DNA of 64,000 nt from Paraburkholderia sp. BL21I4N1 (lineage in GTDB: Bacteria > Pseudomonadota > Gammaproteobacteria > Burkholderiales > Burkholderiaceae). A program made the position numbers and the translations under genes. Positions 46,346 to 55,630 of the stretch are shown piece by piece. The notes under the pieces are model-generated. The model saw only the letters and a list, made by a program, of their open reading frames with translations, did not search any database and was not told the origin of the DNA. Location: NCBI RefSeq assembly GCF_002973525.1, contig NZ_PVEN01000005.1:124001-188000 (forward strand), read 5' to 3'. The stretch's first letter is position 1, and each line of letters starts with the position of its first letter.

Positions 46346-46642
46346 ATGAAAATCCAATCCGCTTTCGCTACGCTGGTACTGGGCGCCGTTCTCGTTTCGC
46401 CGGCGTTCGCGCAGAACAGCCAGCAAACCAAAATGGCCGATTGCAACAAGCAGGCCGCCGACAAGAAAGGCGACGACCGCAAGGCGTTCATGAAGACCTG
46501 TCTGTCCGCGAAACCGGCCGCCGCCGCGCCGATGAGTCAGCAGGACAAGATGAAGGCCTGCAACACGCAAGCCACCGGCAAGAAAGGCGACGACCGCAAG
46601 GCGTTCATGAAGACCTGCCTGTCCAACGCACCGGCTAACTGA
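46346..46642 (+). CDS. PsiF-repeat family exported protein
   Basis: A 98-residue protein with a clear signal peptide (KIQSAFATLVLGAVLVSPAFAQ, cleaved after AFA). Two PsiF repeats follow, each with the pattern C-N-x-Q-A-x-x-K-K-G-D-D-R-K-A-F-M-K-T-C-L-S. E. coli PsiF is a phosphate-starvation-inducible periplasmic protein of unknown function. The two repeats are nearly identical at DNA level, 117 bases apart. GGAG lies seven bases upstream of the ATG. Each repeat has two cysteines that could form a disulfide in the periplasm. Confidence 0.88.
   Translation: MKIQSAFATLVLGAVLVSPAFAQNSQQTKMADCNKQAADKKGDDRKAFMKTCLSAKPAAAAPMSQQDKMKACNTQATGKKGDDRKAFMKTCLSNAPAN
46462..46617 (+). repeat. 39-bp exact internal duplication in the PsiF-like gene
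   Basis: Bases 46462-46500 and 46579-46617 are identical. They encode the KKGDDRKAFMKTC core of each PsiF repeat, 39 codons apart. Identity at DNA level implies recent duplication or gene conversion. Confidence 0.9.
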
Positions 46643-46913
46643 TCGGGTTGGGTGGCTCGGCGCGGCAACGCGGCGCCGAGTCGTCATTCGCAATGCTTGT
46701 GCCCGATGGTCGCGCTTGCACGCGCTTCCATGCCGTTCCGCCGACCACCACGCGTCTCACGCCGCGCGTCGGCTCTCACGTACCCCCATCCCAGTCGCGC
46801 GAACGCCCCGTTTTTCTTCTATGATGGCTGCGGAGACGGCCCACCCTCACACACAACATTAGACGGGCCGCCATCTTGTCGTTGGTGCTGCAGAGCATCG
46901 ATCGGAGGCAAGG

Positions 46914-47366
46914 ATGGTAACGAAGCATAAAAACCGCTGGTTGAGGCGGTGGCTGATCGTCATCATATTCTGGGCGGTGCCCGTGGCGATCGTGGCGGTC
47001 AGCGAGATCCGCGAGGAAATGGCGTACAACGCCGTCGACCTCGACCGCGCGCTGACCAGCTGGACATTCACCGACGCACAACGCGCCGCCGGCGCCCCCG
47101 CGCGCTGCCACGGCAAGCCCGACGACGCGCAAGCCGCAGGCTGCCCGGCCGACGTGCTGGCCGCCAATGCGCCGCGCCAGCAGGACGCGCGCAACGAATA
47201 CAGCGTGCGTCGCACCACCTTGATGGCTTATTTGTGGCATGCGTTCGTCGGCTACTGGATCGTGCCGGCCGTGACGCTGTTCCTGATCGGCGTACTGATC
47301 GGCATGGTGCGGCGTGCCCTGCGCAGGCCAGCGCCGCCGGTCAAGAGTCCGGCGAATCATGGTTGA
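46914..47366 (+). CDS. Two-span membrane protein of unknown function
   Basis: A 150-residue protein not matched to a known family. A basic start (MVTKHKNRWLRRW) leads into a membrane helix at about 13-30 (LIVIIFWAVPVAIVAVS). A periplasmic loop of about 70 residues with two cysteines follows (CHGKPDDAQAAGC). A second helix lies at about 112-130 (YWIVPAVTLFLIGVLIGMV), with a basic proline-rich tail. GGAGG lies five bases before the ATG. It is followed by a gap of about 370 bases, so it is probably a single-gene unit. Confidence 0.7.
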   Translation: MVTKHKNRWLRRWLIVIIFWAVPVAIVAVSEIREEMAYNAVDLDRALTSWTFTDAQRAAGAPARCHGKPDDAQAAGCPADVLAANAPRQQDARNEYSVRRTTLMAYLWHAFVGYWIVPAVTLFLIGVLIGMVRRALRRPAPPVKSPANHG

Positions 47367-47740
47367 CGGCGGCCTTGCCGCAACGCCGATCTGAGGCGTA
47401 GCGGCAACACTTTCAGTTCAATTGCATCCCTTCTCGTCGAGCCCGGAATCGGTAAAAAGGGACGTTCCGAACCACGGCGAACGGGCGCCGCGTAGCCGTC
47501 GTGACGCCTCGAACGATTCGCGAGGCACCCGTTGGAACGCGCCGCCGGGTCCGCTCCAGCCGTCTTTTGCACCAGGTCAAAGTTACTGCACGACGCCTTA
47601 CGATTACCCGCAAAGCCCCGCCACACAAGGCTTTACGCCTGCCAGCGAGATGCGCCTTTTCCGTTTGCGTGTGATATAACTTATAAGCAACCCGCCAAAT
47701 CATCCGGCGTTGCGACCCGGAACCATCACGGAGAAAAACG
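47367..47740. other. Non-coding stretch upstream of the Ysc84-like gene
   Basis: About 370 bases. Short open frames on both strands have no ribosome sites or similarity. The last 60 bases are less GC-rich (TGATATAACTTATAAG near 47671) and probably contain the promoter of the lipoprotein gene. Confidence 0.45.
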
Positions 47741-48334
47741 ATGCAAAGACGAAACTTCATGTTGAAGACGACCGCTGCGCTCGCTTTCGGAGGCCTTGCA
47801 CTCGCTGGTTGTACAACCACGTCCAACAGCGACAATAAAAACACTTCGTCCACCGATTCGTCCAAGCGTCAGTCGATCGACGCCAGCGTCGACGGCACCA
47901 TGTCGCGCCTGTACACCACCGTACAAGGTTCGCGCGAGCTCGTCTCCAAGGCGCGCGGCGTGCTGGTGTTCCCGTCGGTGCTGCAGGCGGGCTTTATCGT
48001 GGGCGGTCAGTACGGCGAAGGGTCGCTGCGTGTCGGCGGCGGCACGGTCGGCTACTACAGCACGATTTCCGGCTCGTTCGGCCTGCAGGCAGGCGCACAG
48101 TCCAAGGCCATCGTCTTCCTGTTCATGACGCAAGACGCGCTGGACAAATTCCGCAATGCGGACGGCTGGTCGGTCGGCGGCGACGCCTCGGTCGCGCTGG
48201 TGAAAATGGGCGCGAACGGCGCCGTCGACACCACCACGGCCACCGCGCCGGTCGAAGTATTCGTGCTGACGAATGCCGGCCTGATGGGCGACCTGTCGCT
48301 GCAAGGCACCAAGGTTTCGCGCCTGAAAATCTAA
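47741..48334 (+). CDS. Ysc84/SYLF domain lipoprotein
   Basis: A 197-residue lipoprotein: signal MQRRNFMLKTTAALAFGGLALAGC with lipobox LAGC (Cys24), then a serine/threonine/asparagine-rich spacer. The SYLF (Ysc84) domain runs from about 60 to the end (SRELVSKARGVLVFPSVLQAGFIVGGQYGEGSLRV, YYSTISGSFGLQAGAQSKAIVFLFMTQDALD). Bacterial members are outer-membrane or periplasmic proteins of unclear role; eukaryotic SYLF domains bind lipids. GGAGA lies shortly before the ATG. A strong terminator follows about 110 bases after the stop. Confidence 0.9.
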   Translation: MQRRNFMLKTTAALAFGGLALAGCTTTSNSDNKNTSSTDSSKRQSIDASVDGTMSRLYTTVQGSRELVSKARGVLVFPSVLQAGFIVGGQYGEGSLRVGGGTVGYYSTISGSFGLQAGAQSKAIVFLFMTQDALDKFRNADGWSVGGDASVALVKMGANGAVDTTTATAPVEVFVLTNAGLMGDLSLQGTKVSRLKI

Positions 48335-48441
48335 GGCGTACGCGAACGGCCTGCCTCTGATCCGCCCGGTTCCGTGCGCGGCGGTGTGAGGCGGCGCGAC
48401 GTGGTGCGAGGTGATGCGAAGTGGTGTATCGAACGGCCATG

Positions 48442-48482
48442 AAAAAACGGCGATGCGTTAAATGCGCATCGCCGTTTTTTTT
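48442..48482. terminator. Bidirectional intrinsic terminator
   Basis: A 16-base perfect stem (AAAAAACGGCGATGCG, 48442-48457, with its complement at 48465-48480) has a seven-base loop. A-rich on one side and T-rich on the other, it closes the Ysc84 gene on the plus strand and the glycosyltransferase gene on the minus strand. Confidence 0.92.
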
Positions 48483-48491
48483 CGCCGTGCC

Positions 48492-49559
48492 TCAGCTCCC
48501 CGACGTATCGATCACCTTGAAGCGCGAACGCTTCTGCGCCCGAATCACCGACTGATACGCGTCCACGTACTGCTGCGCCATCCGGTGCGACGTAAAGCGT
48601 TCCTCGAAGCGTTGGCGCACGCCCGCGCGCGGCATCTTGTGCAGCCGATTCACCGCCGCCACCGCGCCGATTTCGTCTTCGACGATAAAGCCCGTCACGC
48701 CCTCTTCGAGCACCTCCGGCACCGAGCCGCGATTGAACGCGATCACCGGCGTGCCGCACGCCATCGCCTCGATCATCACGAGGCCGAACGGCTCCGGCCA
48801 GTCGATCGGGAACAGCAACGCATGCGCGCCGGATAAAAATTCGGCCTTCTGATGATCCGCGATCTCGCCGATAAACTCGACATGCGGCAGATCCAGCAAC
48901 GGACGAATGTCACGCTCGAAATACTCGCGATCGGCGGCATCGACCTTGGCGGCGATGCGGATCGGCATACCGCAGCGGCCGGCAATCCGGATCGCGGTGT
49001 CGACGCGCTTTTCCGGCGAAATCCGGCCGAGAAACGCCAGGTATTTCTGCTCGACCGGCTGCGGCGTATAGAGCTGCTCCGGCAAGCCGTGATAGACGGT
49101 GGTCAGCCATCTGGCCTGCGGCAACGGATGACGCTGCGCGTTCGAAATCGAAATCACCGGCGCGGTGTTGAAGGTGTCGAACACCGGCTGCTGCTCGGGC
49201 AGATCGAGACGGCCGTGCATGGTCGTGACGAACGGCGTGTCCTGCCGCTTGAAGACCGAGAACGAGTAATAGTCGAGGTGAAAATGCAGGACGTCGAACT
49301 GGTCGGCCTGACGGCGCACCAGCTCCATCAGCAGCATATGCGGCGCCACGCGGTCGCGAATGCCCGGATCGAGACGTAGCGCGCGCGGCCACACCGGCTC
49401 GAGCTTCGCGCTGGTCACCGAGTCGCCGCTCGCGAACAGCGTGACGTCATGGCCGAGCTCGACCAACGCCTCCGTGATGTACGACACGACGCGCTCCGTG
49501 CCGCCGTATAGCTTGGGTGGCACCGACTCGGTCAAAGGGGCGATCTGGGCAATCTTCAT
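48492..49559 (-). CDS. GT4 family glycosyltransferase
   Basis: A 355-residue GT-B glycosyltransferase: KIAQIAPLTESVPPKLYGGTERVVSYITEALVELGHDVTLFASGDS at the N-terminus, YLAFLGRISPEKRVDTAIRIA in the middle, and WPEPFGLVMIEAMACGTPVIAFNRGSVPEV as donor motif near 260. It belongs to a group often annotated simply as group 1 transferase, related in sequence to sucrose/trehalose-type enzymes only at fold level. It is not part of the bce operons: it lies 5 kb away with its own terminator. Acceptor unknown. Confidence 0.85.
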   Translation of the reverse strand: MKIAQIAPLTESVPPKLYGGTERVVSYITEALVELGHDVTLFASGDSVTSAKLEPVWPRALRLDPGIRDRVAPHMLLMELVRRQADQFDVLHFHLDYYSFSVFKRQDTPFVTTMHGRLDLPEQQPVFDTFNTAPVISISNAQRHPLPQARWLTTVYHGLPEQLYTPQPVEQKYLAFLGRISPEKRVDTAIRIAGRCGMPIRIAAKVDAADREYFERDIRPLLDLPHVEFIGEIADHQKAEFLSGAHALLFPIDWPEPFGLVMIEAMACGTPVIAFNRGSVPEVLEEGVTGFIVEDEIGAVAAVNRLHKMPRAGVRQRFEERFTSHRMAQQYVDAYQSVIRAQKRSRFKVIDTSGS

Positions 49560-49862
49560 GGCAGATTTGTCTCCGTAAGCTGACGGCCCGCGCGTTGCGG
49601 CGGAGCGCGTCAGGGGCGCGGCCCGCGCAAAGGGGCGCCGATGGCGCCGGCCGATGCAATACGCATCTGCATGACCGGCATCGAATCATTATTCACTACA
49701 GAACAACAAAAAGCGCCACGTCTTGCATTTGCCTGGCGCTGTTACATTCAGCTTACATTGCGCGAGGCGTCGGGCACAGTCGGGCAAACACCGCACGGGC
49801 TTCGCGGTTCAATCTCGACCTTACTTCGAGCCCGCGCCGGGCCGTCAGACAAAAAGCCGCAA
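49560..49862. other. Non-coding gap between the GT4 gene and the AAA ATPase gene
   Basis: About 300 bases; only shadow frames. The segment 49680-49760 is AT-richer and could hold the promoter of the minus-strand glycosyltransferase gene. No terminator with a T-run could be found after the ATPase gene. Confidence 0.45.
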
Positions 49863-51029
49863 TTATCGCGCCGGCCATTTCCACGCCGGCAGGTCGCGAT
49901 CGTCCGCATCGGCGATACGGGTGGCGCCGAAATGCTTTTCCAGCACGATGGATCGACTCTCCTCCTCGCGTTCGAGCGCCGCGATCAGGCGCGCCGCATG
50001 CGACACCACCAGCACCTGCGACTGCCGCGCCGCCCGCGCGATCAGGCGGGCCAGCGCCGGCAGCAGATCGGGATGCAGGCTCGTCTCCGGTTCGTTCAGC
50101 ACCAGCAGCGCGGGCGGACGCGGCGTCAACAACGCGGCGACCAGCAGCAGATAGCGCAAGGTGCCGTCCGACAACTCCGCGCCCTTCAGCGGCCGCAGCA
50201 AGCCGTGCTGCCGCATCAACACTTCGAAGCGGCCGTCCTGCGTCGAGATGTCGAGTTGCGAGCCGGGAAAAGCATCGTCGATGGCCGCCGCGAGCGCCGT
50301 GGGGTCGCCGATCTCGCGGATGGTCTGCAAGGCCGCGGCGAGATCGGCGCCGTCGTCGGACAGCACCGGCGTATGCGTGCCGATCTGCGGCAGACGCGCG
50401 GCGGCGTCGGCATCGGTGCGGAAGTGGTCGTAGAAGCGCCACGAGCGGATCTGCTCACGCACCGTGATCATTTCGGGTGCGGTGCGTGGGTCGGAGAACT
50501 CCGTCATCATGCTGTCGAAGCTCGCGACCGGTTGCGGGATGGTCTGCCAGTCGCCCTGCTCGTCGCGCGTGCGCAGCGCCGCACCCTGCCGGTCGACCAG
50601 CAACGCCGACGGCCGCAGCACCGGCCCGCTCCAAATACATTCGCGCTTGATCGTCGGGTCCAGTGGAAACAACGTGGCTTTGTCGAGCGGCGGCAGACCG
50701 AGGTCGATCGCATAGCCGAACTGGTCGCCCGCAAAGCCCAGCCGCAGGCTCACCGGGTCCTTGCGGCGCAGCGGCTCGATCGGCAATTCGCCCGCCAGCA
50801 TGCCACGCGAGAAACGCTCGGGACCGGCCCATAACGTGGACGGCAAGCCGCCTTCGCGTGCCAGCGACGTGATCACACCGCCACGCGCTGTGTCAGCGAG
50901 CAGACGCAGCGAGCGGTACACGCTCGACTTGCCGCTGCCGTTCGCGCCGGTGATCACGTTCAGCCGGCCAAGCGGCACGACCAGCTCGCGCAGCGACCGG
51001 TAACCGGCGATGGCCAAGGCCGTCAGCAT
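49863..51029 (-). CDS. AAA family ATPase, RecF/AAA_21-like
   Basis: An ATPase of 388 residues with Walker A GANGSGKSS near residue 28, a signature-like SDGTLRYLLL near 290 and a Walker B region LLVLNEPETSLHPDLLP near 315. The usual Walker B Asp is Asn (LNEPE), though the catalytic Glu is present. VVSHAARLI follows as the switch region. This is the layout of stand-alone RecF/OLD-like ATPases, which occur both as housekeeping proteins of unknown role and in defence systems with a nuclease partner. No nuclease gene is adjacent. The start is at MLTALAIAGYRSL; the frame extends further upstream into the otsA 3' end without similarity. Confidence 0.8.
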   Translation of the reverse strand: MLTALAIAGYRSLRELVVPLGRLNVITGANGSGKSSVYRSLRLLADTARGGVITSLAREGGLPSTLWAGPERFSRGMLAGELPIEPLRRKDPVSLRLGFAGDQFGYAIDLGLPPLDKATLFPLDPTIKRECIWSGPVLRPSALLVDRQGAALRTRDEQGDWQTIPQPVASFDSMMTEFSDPRTAPEMITVREQIRSWRFYDHFRTDADAAARLPQIGTHTPVLSDDGADLAAALQTIREIGDPTALAAAIDDAFPGSQLDISTQDGRFEVLMRQHGLLRPLKGAELSDGTLRYLLLVAALLTPRPPALLVLNEPETSLHPDLLPALARLIARAARQSQVLVVSHAARLIAALEREEESRSIVLEKHFGATRIADADDRDLPAWKWPAR

Positions 51030-51108
51030 ACCGACGACGCCCGGTTGAATGCGAAGCGCAAAACGGCCGACAGCCCACGCGATAAAACTCTCCGTTCGAC
51101 ACGCCACA

Positions 51109-52521
51109 TCACCGATGCCCGCCGCCCTTGCCCGGCTTCTGCACCGGCACACTGCGCAAATCCGCCAGAAACGTATCGCGCCAGACGCCGAGATCGTTTT
51201 TGCGCAGCGCCGCCATGTTGATCTCGTGACGCCGCTGACGCGCGTCAAGCGGCATCTGCAACGCGCGCTGCAGCGCTTCGCACATGCCGATCGCGTCATG
51301 CGGATTGACCAGCAACGCGCCGCTCAGCTCGGCCGCCGCACCCGCGAAAATCGACAGCACCAGCACGCCGGGGTCGTCCGGATTCTGCGCGGCGACATAT
51401 TCCTTCGCGACCAGATTCATCCCGTCGTGCAGCGGCGTCACGAAGCCGATCTGCGACTCGCGAAACAGCGACATCAGTTTCCATCGATCGTATTGCTGGT
51501 TCAGATAACGGATCGGCGTGTAGTCGAGCCCCGAATAGCGACCGTTGATGCGCCCTGCTTCGTACTCCAGATCCTGGCGAATCTTCTGATACGTGACGAC
51601 GTCCGAGCGGGTGGGCGGCGCGATCTGCACCAGCGTGACGTTGCCGCGCCATTCGGGCGAGCGCTCCAGCAATTGCTCGAAGGCCCGGAAGCGTTCGACC
51701 AACCCCTTCGAATAGTCGAGCCGGTCGACGCTCATGATCAGCTTGCGTCCTTCGAGACTCTGCTTGAGGTCGAGCACGTGCTGGCGACTTTCGTAGCGCT
51801 GCGCCTGCTCCGCGATTTCATCCGGAAACACGCCGATCCGGTAGACGCCGGTGCGTAGCTTGCGACCGAACGCCTCGACGCGGCCGTCCGCGCTCACCGA
51901 GCCGCGCGCGTGCCGCGCCGCGTAGTCGTGGAAGGCGAGTTCGTCGGTGGCGGTCTGAAAGCCCAGCAGGTCGTAGCAGGACAACGACTTCACCAGCTCT
52001 TCGTGCGGCGGAATGTTGAGCAGAATCTGCGGCGCGGGAAACGGAATGTGCAGGAAGAAACCGATGCGGTTCGTGATGCCCTCGTTGCGCAACGCTTCGG
52101 CGAACGGGATCAGATGGTAGTCGTGTACCCAGATCACGTCGTCGGGTTCGAGCAGTTTGATCAGCTTGTGCGCGAGCCATGCGTTGACGCGCCGGTAGCC
52201 CGCGTACTCTTCGCGCTCGTAGCGCGCGAGGTCGTTGCGGTAGTGGAATACCGGCCACAGCGTCGCGTTCGAAAAACCGCGGTAGTACTGGTCGTAATCC
52301 TTGCGCGTGAGGCCGACGGTCGCGAAGGTCACCGCGCCGTCCTGCTCCAGTGTCGGACCGGCATTGGCGACGGTCTCGCTGACCACGTCGCCACTCCAGC
52401 CGAACCACACGCCGCCCGCGTCTTTGAGCGCGCCGAATACGCCGACCGCGAGACCGCCGGCCGAGCCCCGGGTTTCCGTCGGCGTGGCGACGCGATTCGA
52501 CACGACGATAAGTCGGCCCAT
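51109..52521 (-). CDS. otsA: Trehalose-6-phosphate synthase (OtsA)
   Basis: GT20 enzyme making trehalose-6-phosphate from UDP-glucose and glucose-6-phosphate. It is cytoplasmic and involved in osmotic and desiccation protection. The 470-residue protein starts GRLIVVSNRVATP and has GGLAVGVFGALKDAGGVWFGWSG, IWVHDYHLIPFAEALR and RLDYSKGLVERFRAFE. Near residue 360 lies the donor site HDGMNLVAKEYVAAQ. AGGAGG lies seven bases before the ATG. The trehalose-phosphate phosphatase otsB is not adjacent, unlike in many bacteria, so dephosphorylation must be encoded elsewhere. Confidence 0.96.
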   Translation of the reverse strand: MGRLIVVSNRVATPTETRGSAGGLAVGVFGALKDAGGVWFGWSGDVVSETVANAGPTLEQDGAVTFATVGLTRKDYDQYYRGFSNATLWPVFHYRNDLARYEREEYAGYRRVNAWLAHKLIKLLEPDDVIWVHDYHLIPFAEALRNEGITNRIGFFLHIPFPAPQILLNIPPHEELVKSLSCYDLLGFQTATDELAFHDYAARHARGSVSADGRVEAFGRKLRTGVYRIGVFPDEIAEQAQRYESRQHVLDLKQSLEGRKLIMSVDRLDYSKGLVERFRAFEQLLERSPEWRGNVTLVQIAPPTRSDVVTYQKIRQDLEYEAGRINGRYSGLDYTPIRYLNQQYDRWKLMSLFRESQIGFVTPLHDGMNLVAKEYVAAQNPDDPGVLVLSIFAGAAAELSGALLVNPHDAIGMCEALQRALQMPLDARQRRHEINMAALRKNDLGVWRDTFLADLRSVPVQKPGKGGGHR

Positions 52522-52772
52522 GGTGTGTCCTCCTTGGTTCGTGCGACGCGGGTGGGCTAGGTGTGTGTGGCGATTGTGGTTTGTGTCGCGCTGCGTGGTC
52601 GTTGCGTATGCGCTGCGACCGATCGCCGACACACCATGAAGCGCGCCCGGCCGCGCCGGATTCGTGAGTCAGTGGACTATTCGACCGCTTTAGTGCCCGA
52701 TCAGTTGCATCGATCTGCAAGCGGATCAATGCGGTTGGCGTTGTCAAGTCGCGGCCATGCCACGCCCTTCCG

Positions 52773-54026
52773 TCAGACTTTTTCCTGCGCTTTCGGCTGC
52801 GCAGCCTGCGCCGCACCGTCCGCATCCGCCACCGGCAACCGGCCGCCGCGGCTCGCCACCGGATCGGCCTCGGTATGCGCGACCGTGCTACCGGCCGGCG
52901 TATGCAAACCGCGCGGCACCCAGTCGAGCGGTTCGCCCTTGCCGTTCTCGAGTTCGGCCGACACATCGGCGCGCGCCCGCGGCAAGTACTGCGGATAGTG
53001 CTTCTGAATAAATTCGAGCAACCCCTCACGCACCCGGCAACGCAAATCCCAGTTGAGCCCCGAATCGAGCGAACTGACCAGCGCGCGCAATTGCATCGAC
53101 CGTTCGGTGCCGTCGGTGACCTGCAGCACCTGCACGCGGCGATCCCACTCGGGCGCGGCCTCGACGATACGCGCCAGCTCCTCGCGCAGCGGCGCGAGCG
53201 GCATCCGGTAATCGACGTACAGAAACACCGTGCCGATGATTTGCGAACTGCTGCGCGTCCAGTTGGCGAACGGATTTTCGATAAACCACTGCAGCGGCAC
53301 GATCAGCCGCCGCTGGTCCCACAGACGCACCGACACATACGTGCCGGTGATTTCCTCGATGCGCCCCCACTCGCCCTGAATCACGACGACGTCGTCGAGC
53401 CGGATCGGTTGCGACAGCGCGATCTGCAACCCTGCGATCAGATTGCCGAGCACCGGCCGTGCCGCGATACCGGCCACCAACCCCGCCACGCCCGCCGACG
53501 CCAGCAGGCTCGCGCCGATCTGCCGGACGTTCGGGAACGTCATCAGCGCGCCGCCCACCCCGACAATCACGATCACCAGCATCACCGAACGCGCCAGCAC
53601 GCGTGCCTGCGTATGGATGCGGCGAGCTTGCAGGTTGTCGGCGGTATCGAGCGGATGGGCCTGGATGATCGCCTCGCCGATCGCGGCCGCCGAGCGCACC
53701 GACAGCCAGGTGATGGCGCCAATCATCGCGATCCCGGCGGCGTCGCGCAGGGGCGTGATGAAATTCAGCGTATCCGGCGCCTCCCACCACACGGCTTCCA
53801 GCGCAAGGATCACGAGGAACAAACGCGACGGCTTGTCGATGTAGCGCAGCACCACACTGGTCAGCGGATAAGGCCGCGCGATGCGCGTGACGATGCGCGC
53901 GCCGACGCGTTGAATGCCGAGCGCCAGCAGCGCCGCGACGACCGACACGATCAGCGCGCCGAGCCAGCTATGCAGCGGCGCTTCGGCGATACGGGCGAAG
54001 TCGTCGAGAGTGGGCATGGGGGGCAT
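52773..54026 (-). CDS. Mechanosensitive ion channel, MscS family
   Basis: Inner-membrane channel of about 417 residues that would open under membrane tension to release solutes. Four to five hydrophobic segments lie in the first 190 residues. The pore helix ASAGVAGLVAGIAARPVLGNLIAGLQIALSQPI then leads into the beta domain (DDVVVIQGEWGRIEEITGTYVSVRLWDQRRLIVPLQWFIENPF). The C-terminal 60 residues are low complexity. The start is uncertain: ATG at 54026 is only three bases after AGGAGG, ATG at 54017 is twelve. Next to otsA, it suggests an osmotic-stress pair. Confidence 0.9.
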   Translation of the reverse strand: MPPMPTLDDFARIAEAPLHSWLGALIVSVVAALLALGIQRVGARIVTRIARPYPLTSVVLRYIDKPSRLFLVILALEAVWWEAPDTLNFITPLRDAAGIAMIGAITWLSVRSAAAIGEAIIQAHPLDTADNLQARRIHTQARVLARSVMLVIVIVGVGGALMTFPNVRQIGASLLASAGVAGLVAGIAARPVLGNLIAGLQIALSQPIRLDDVVVIQGEWGRIEEITGTYVSVRLWDQRRLIVPLQWFIENPFANWTRSSSQIIGTVFLYVDYRMPLAPLREELARIVEAAPEWDRRVQVLQVTDGTERSMQLRALVSSLDSGLNWDLRCRVREGLLEFIQKHYPQYLPRARADVSAELENGKGEPLDWVPRGLHTPAGSTVAHTEADPVASRGGRLPVADADGAAQAAQPKAQEKV

Positions 54027-54196
54027 GGTCCTCCTGACTTGACGGGTGGGAATGGATGGGCCGTGCGACGGCAGGTCGAACACAAACCCGGGGCGGGTTC
54101 AGACCGGTTCAGCCCGGATCGCGCCAGGCCGAAGGAGAAAGCGCGATCGATGCCGAGTGCCCGGCGCGCACGCGCCGGGCACCGAACCGATTCAGA

Positions 54197-54553
54197 TCAG
54201 TTACCGCTCTTGCAAGGAAACGCCTTGCCGAGGCCCAGCGAGATCGCCGTGCTGGCGTTATAGCCCGCGACGATCGGATTTTCCGCGATGTACTTGCGCA
54301 CCGCGTCGGTCAACTGCGCCGAACGCGCGTCCTGCGGCAGGCAGAAATACTGGCCGACTCGCGGGCCGGTCGTGCCGCCGATTGCGTCGATGGTGTTGAA
54401 AATACCGTCGGCGGCGCCTTCGATATAAGCCGCGCATGCACTGCGCGAGGCCACGTCCGTCTTGGTGCACAGCTTGTTGAGGTCGCCCCCCGTAAACGCG
54501 GCTGCCGATAGCGGTACGGCAAGCGCGCTGGCGAAAATCAAAGCCCGCAGCAT
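54197..54553 (-). CDS. Rap1a/Tai family protein, exported
   Basis: A 118-residue protein with a signal peptide (LRALIFASALAVPLSAAAF). The Rap1a/Tai pattern follows: FTGGDLNKLC, ACAAYIEGAADGIFNTID, YFCLPQ, then LTDAVRKYIAENP and AFPC at the end, with conserved cysteines for disulfides. The family includes periplasmic immunity proteins against type VI secretion amidase effectors (Rap1a, Tai4), but many members are orphan. No effector or secretion gene is near. AAGGA lies before the ATG. Confidence 0.82.
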   Translation of the reverse strand: MLRALIFASALAVPLSAAAFTGGDLNKLCTKTDVASRSACAAYIEGAADGIFNTIDAIGGTTGPRVGQYFCLPQDARSAQLTDAVRKYIAENPIVAGYNASTAISLGLGKAFPCKSGN

Positions 54554-54819
54554 GGTGTTCCTTTCCAGGGTCGTTTATCAGGCGGTCTTTCGCCGCATCC
54601 GGACGGCGCGCTCACGCGGCGCGCCAAAGTCGTCATTCTGCACTGTTTTGCGAAGCGCAAGCGCGTCAACTGGCGCTATCTTCAGGCAAAACCGCAGGGA
54701 ACGGGCGAACGGCGCGGTGCCGGTCTCGCGCTTCGGTGCCTCGGTATTTTGCCATTTCGGCATCTCGGCGCTTCTACCCGTCGGCACACTGTGTGCGCTC
54801 GCCCCCGTTCCCGCGTCGT

Positions 54820-55563
54820 TTACTTCTGCTGCATCTGCTGCAGCCGCGCGGTCAGCCCTTCCACCACGTCCGGCTCTTTATAAGTCTTCGCGAAATCGAG
54901 CGCCGTCAGGCCGATCTGGTTCTTCACCGTCAGATCCGCGCCGTTGTCGAGCAACAGCTTCACCGTCGACACATGGCCGCCGCGTGCCGCCATCATCAGC
55001 GGCGTGGTGCCGTTCGGCGAGCCCGCGTCGACGTAGGCCGAATGGTCGAGCAGCACCTTGACGATGTCGTCGTGGCCGTTCGCGGCCGCGTAGTGCAGCG
55101 GCGCCCAGCCCTTCTTGTTCACTTCGGCGTCTTTCGCGATCAACTGGTTGACGAAATCGAGGTCGCCATTCAGCGCGGCCATCATCATCGCGTTCTCGCC
55201 GGCTTTATCCTGGATCTCGATGTTGGTCTTCGGATTGGCGAGCAGCGCGGCACCGACCTTGTCCGACTTTTCGCGCGCGGCGATCACCAGCAGCGGAATG
55301 CCCTGGTTATCGACGCTGTTCGGGTCCATGCCCTTGGCGAGCAGCTTGTTGACGCCGTCGACGTCGTCGAACTTGACCGATTTGATCAGCGAGTCGATCG
55401 GCGCGGCTTGCGCCGGCGATGCAATCAGCGTGCTCAACGCGACGCAAGCCAGCGTCGCCGCGAACACCGAGCGCAGCGCGCGCGATGCGCGCAACACGCC
55501 GCGGCGCGCCGGAACCCGCGCGGAGCGCGCGGCGGAAGTCTTTTGAATGGCAACGATCGACAT
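54820..55563 (-). CDS. Exported ankyrin repeat protein
   Basis: About 247 residues. A long basic N-terminus leads into a hydrophobic segment (about 35-55) ending SPAQAAP, a signal peptide with probable cleavage after AQA. Five to six ankyrin repeats follow, with motifs such as NKKGWAPLHYAAANGHDDIVKVLLDHSA and NGTTPLMMAARGGHVSTVKLLLDNGA. It is expected to be a periplasmic protein-protein interaction module. An ATG five codons upstream is possible. It lies about 70 bases downstream of tatD on the same strand. Confidence 0.88.
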   Translation of the reverse strand: MSIVAIQKTSAARSARVPARRGVLRASRALRSVFAATLACVALSTLIASPAQAAPIDSLIKSVKFDDVDGVNKLLAKGMDPNSVDNQGIPLLVIAAREKSDKVGAALLANPKTNIEIQDKAGENAMMMAALNGDLDFVNQLIAKDAEVNKKGWAPLHYAAANGHDDIVKVLLDHSAYVDAGSPNGTTPLMMAARGGHVSTVKLLLDNGADLTVKNQIGLTALDFAKTYKEPDVVEGLTARLQQMQQK

Positions 55564-55630
55564 CGGAATATTTCTCATATTGTGCTTTAGGAATCTTCCC
55601 TATCCTTTTGATATTTATCGACTTATAAGA

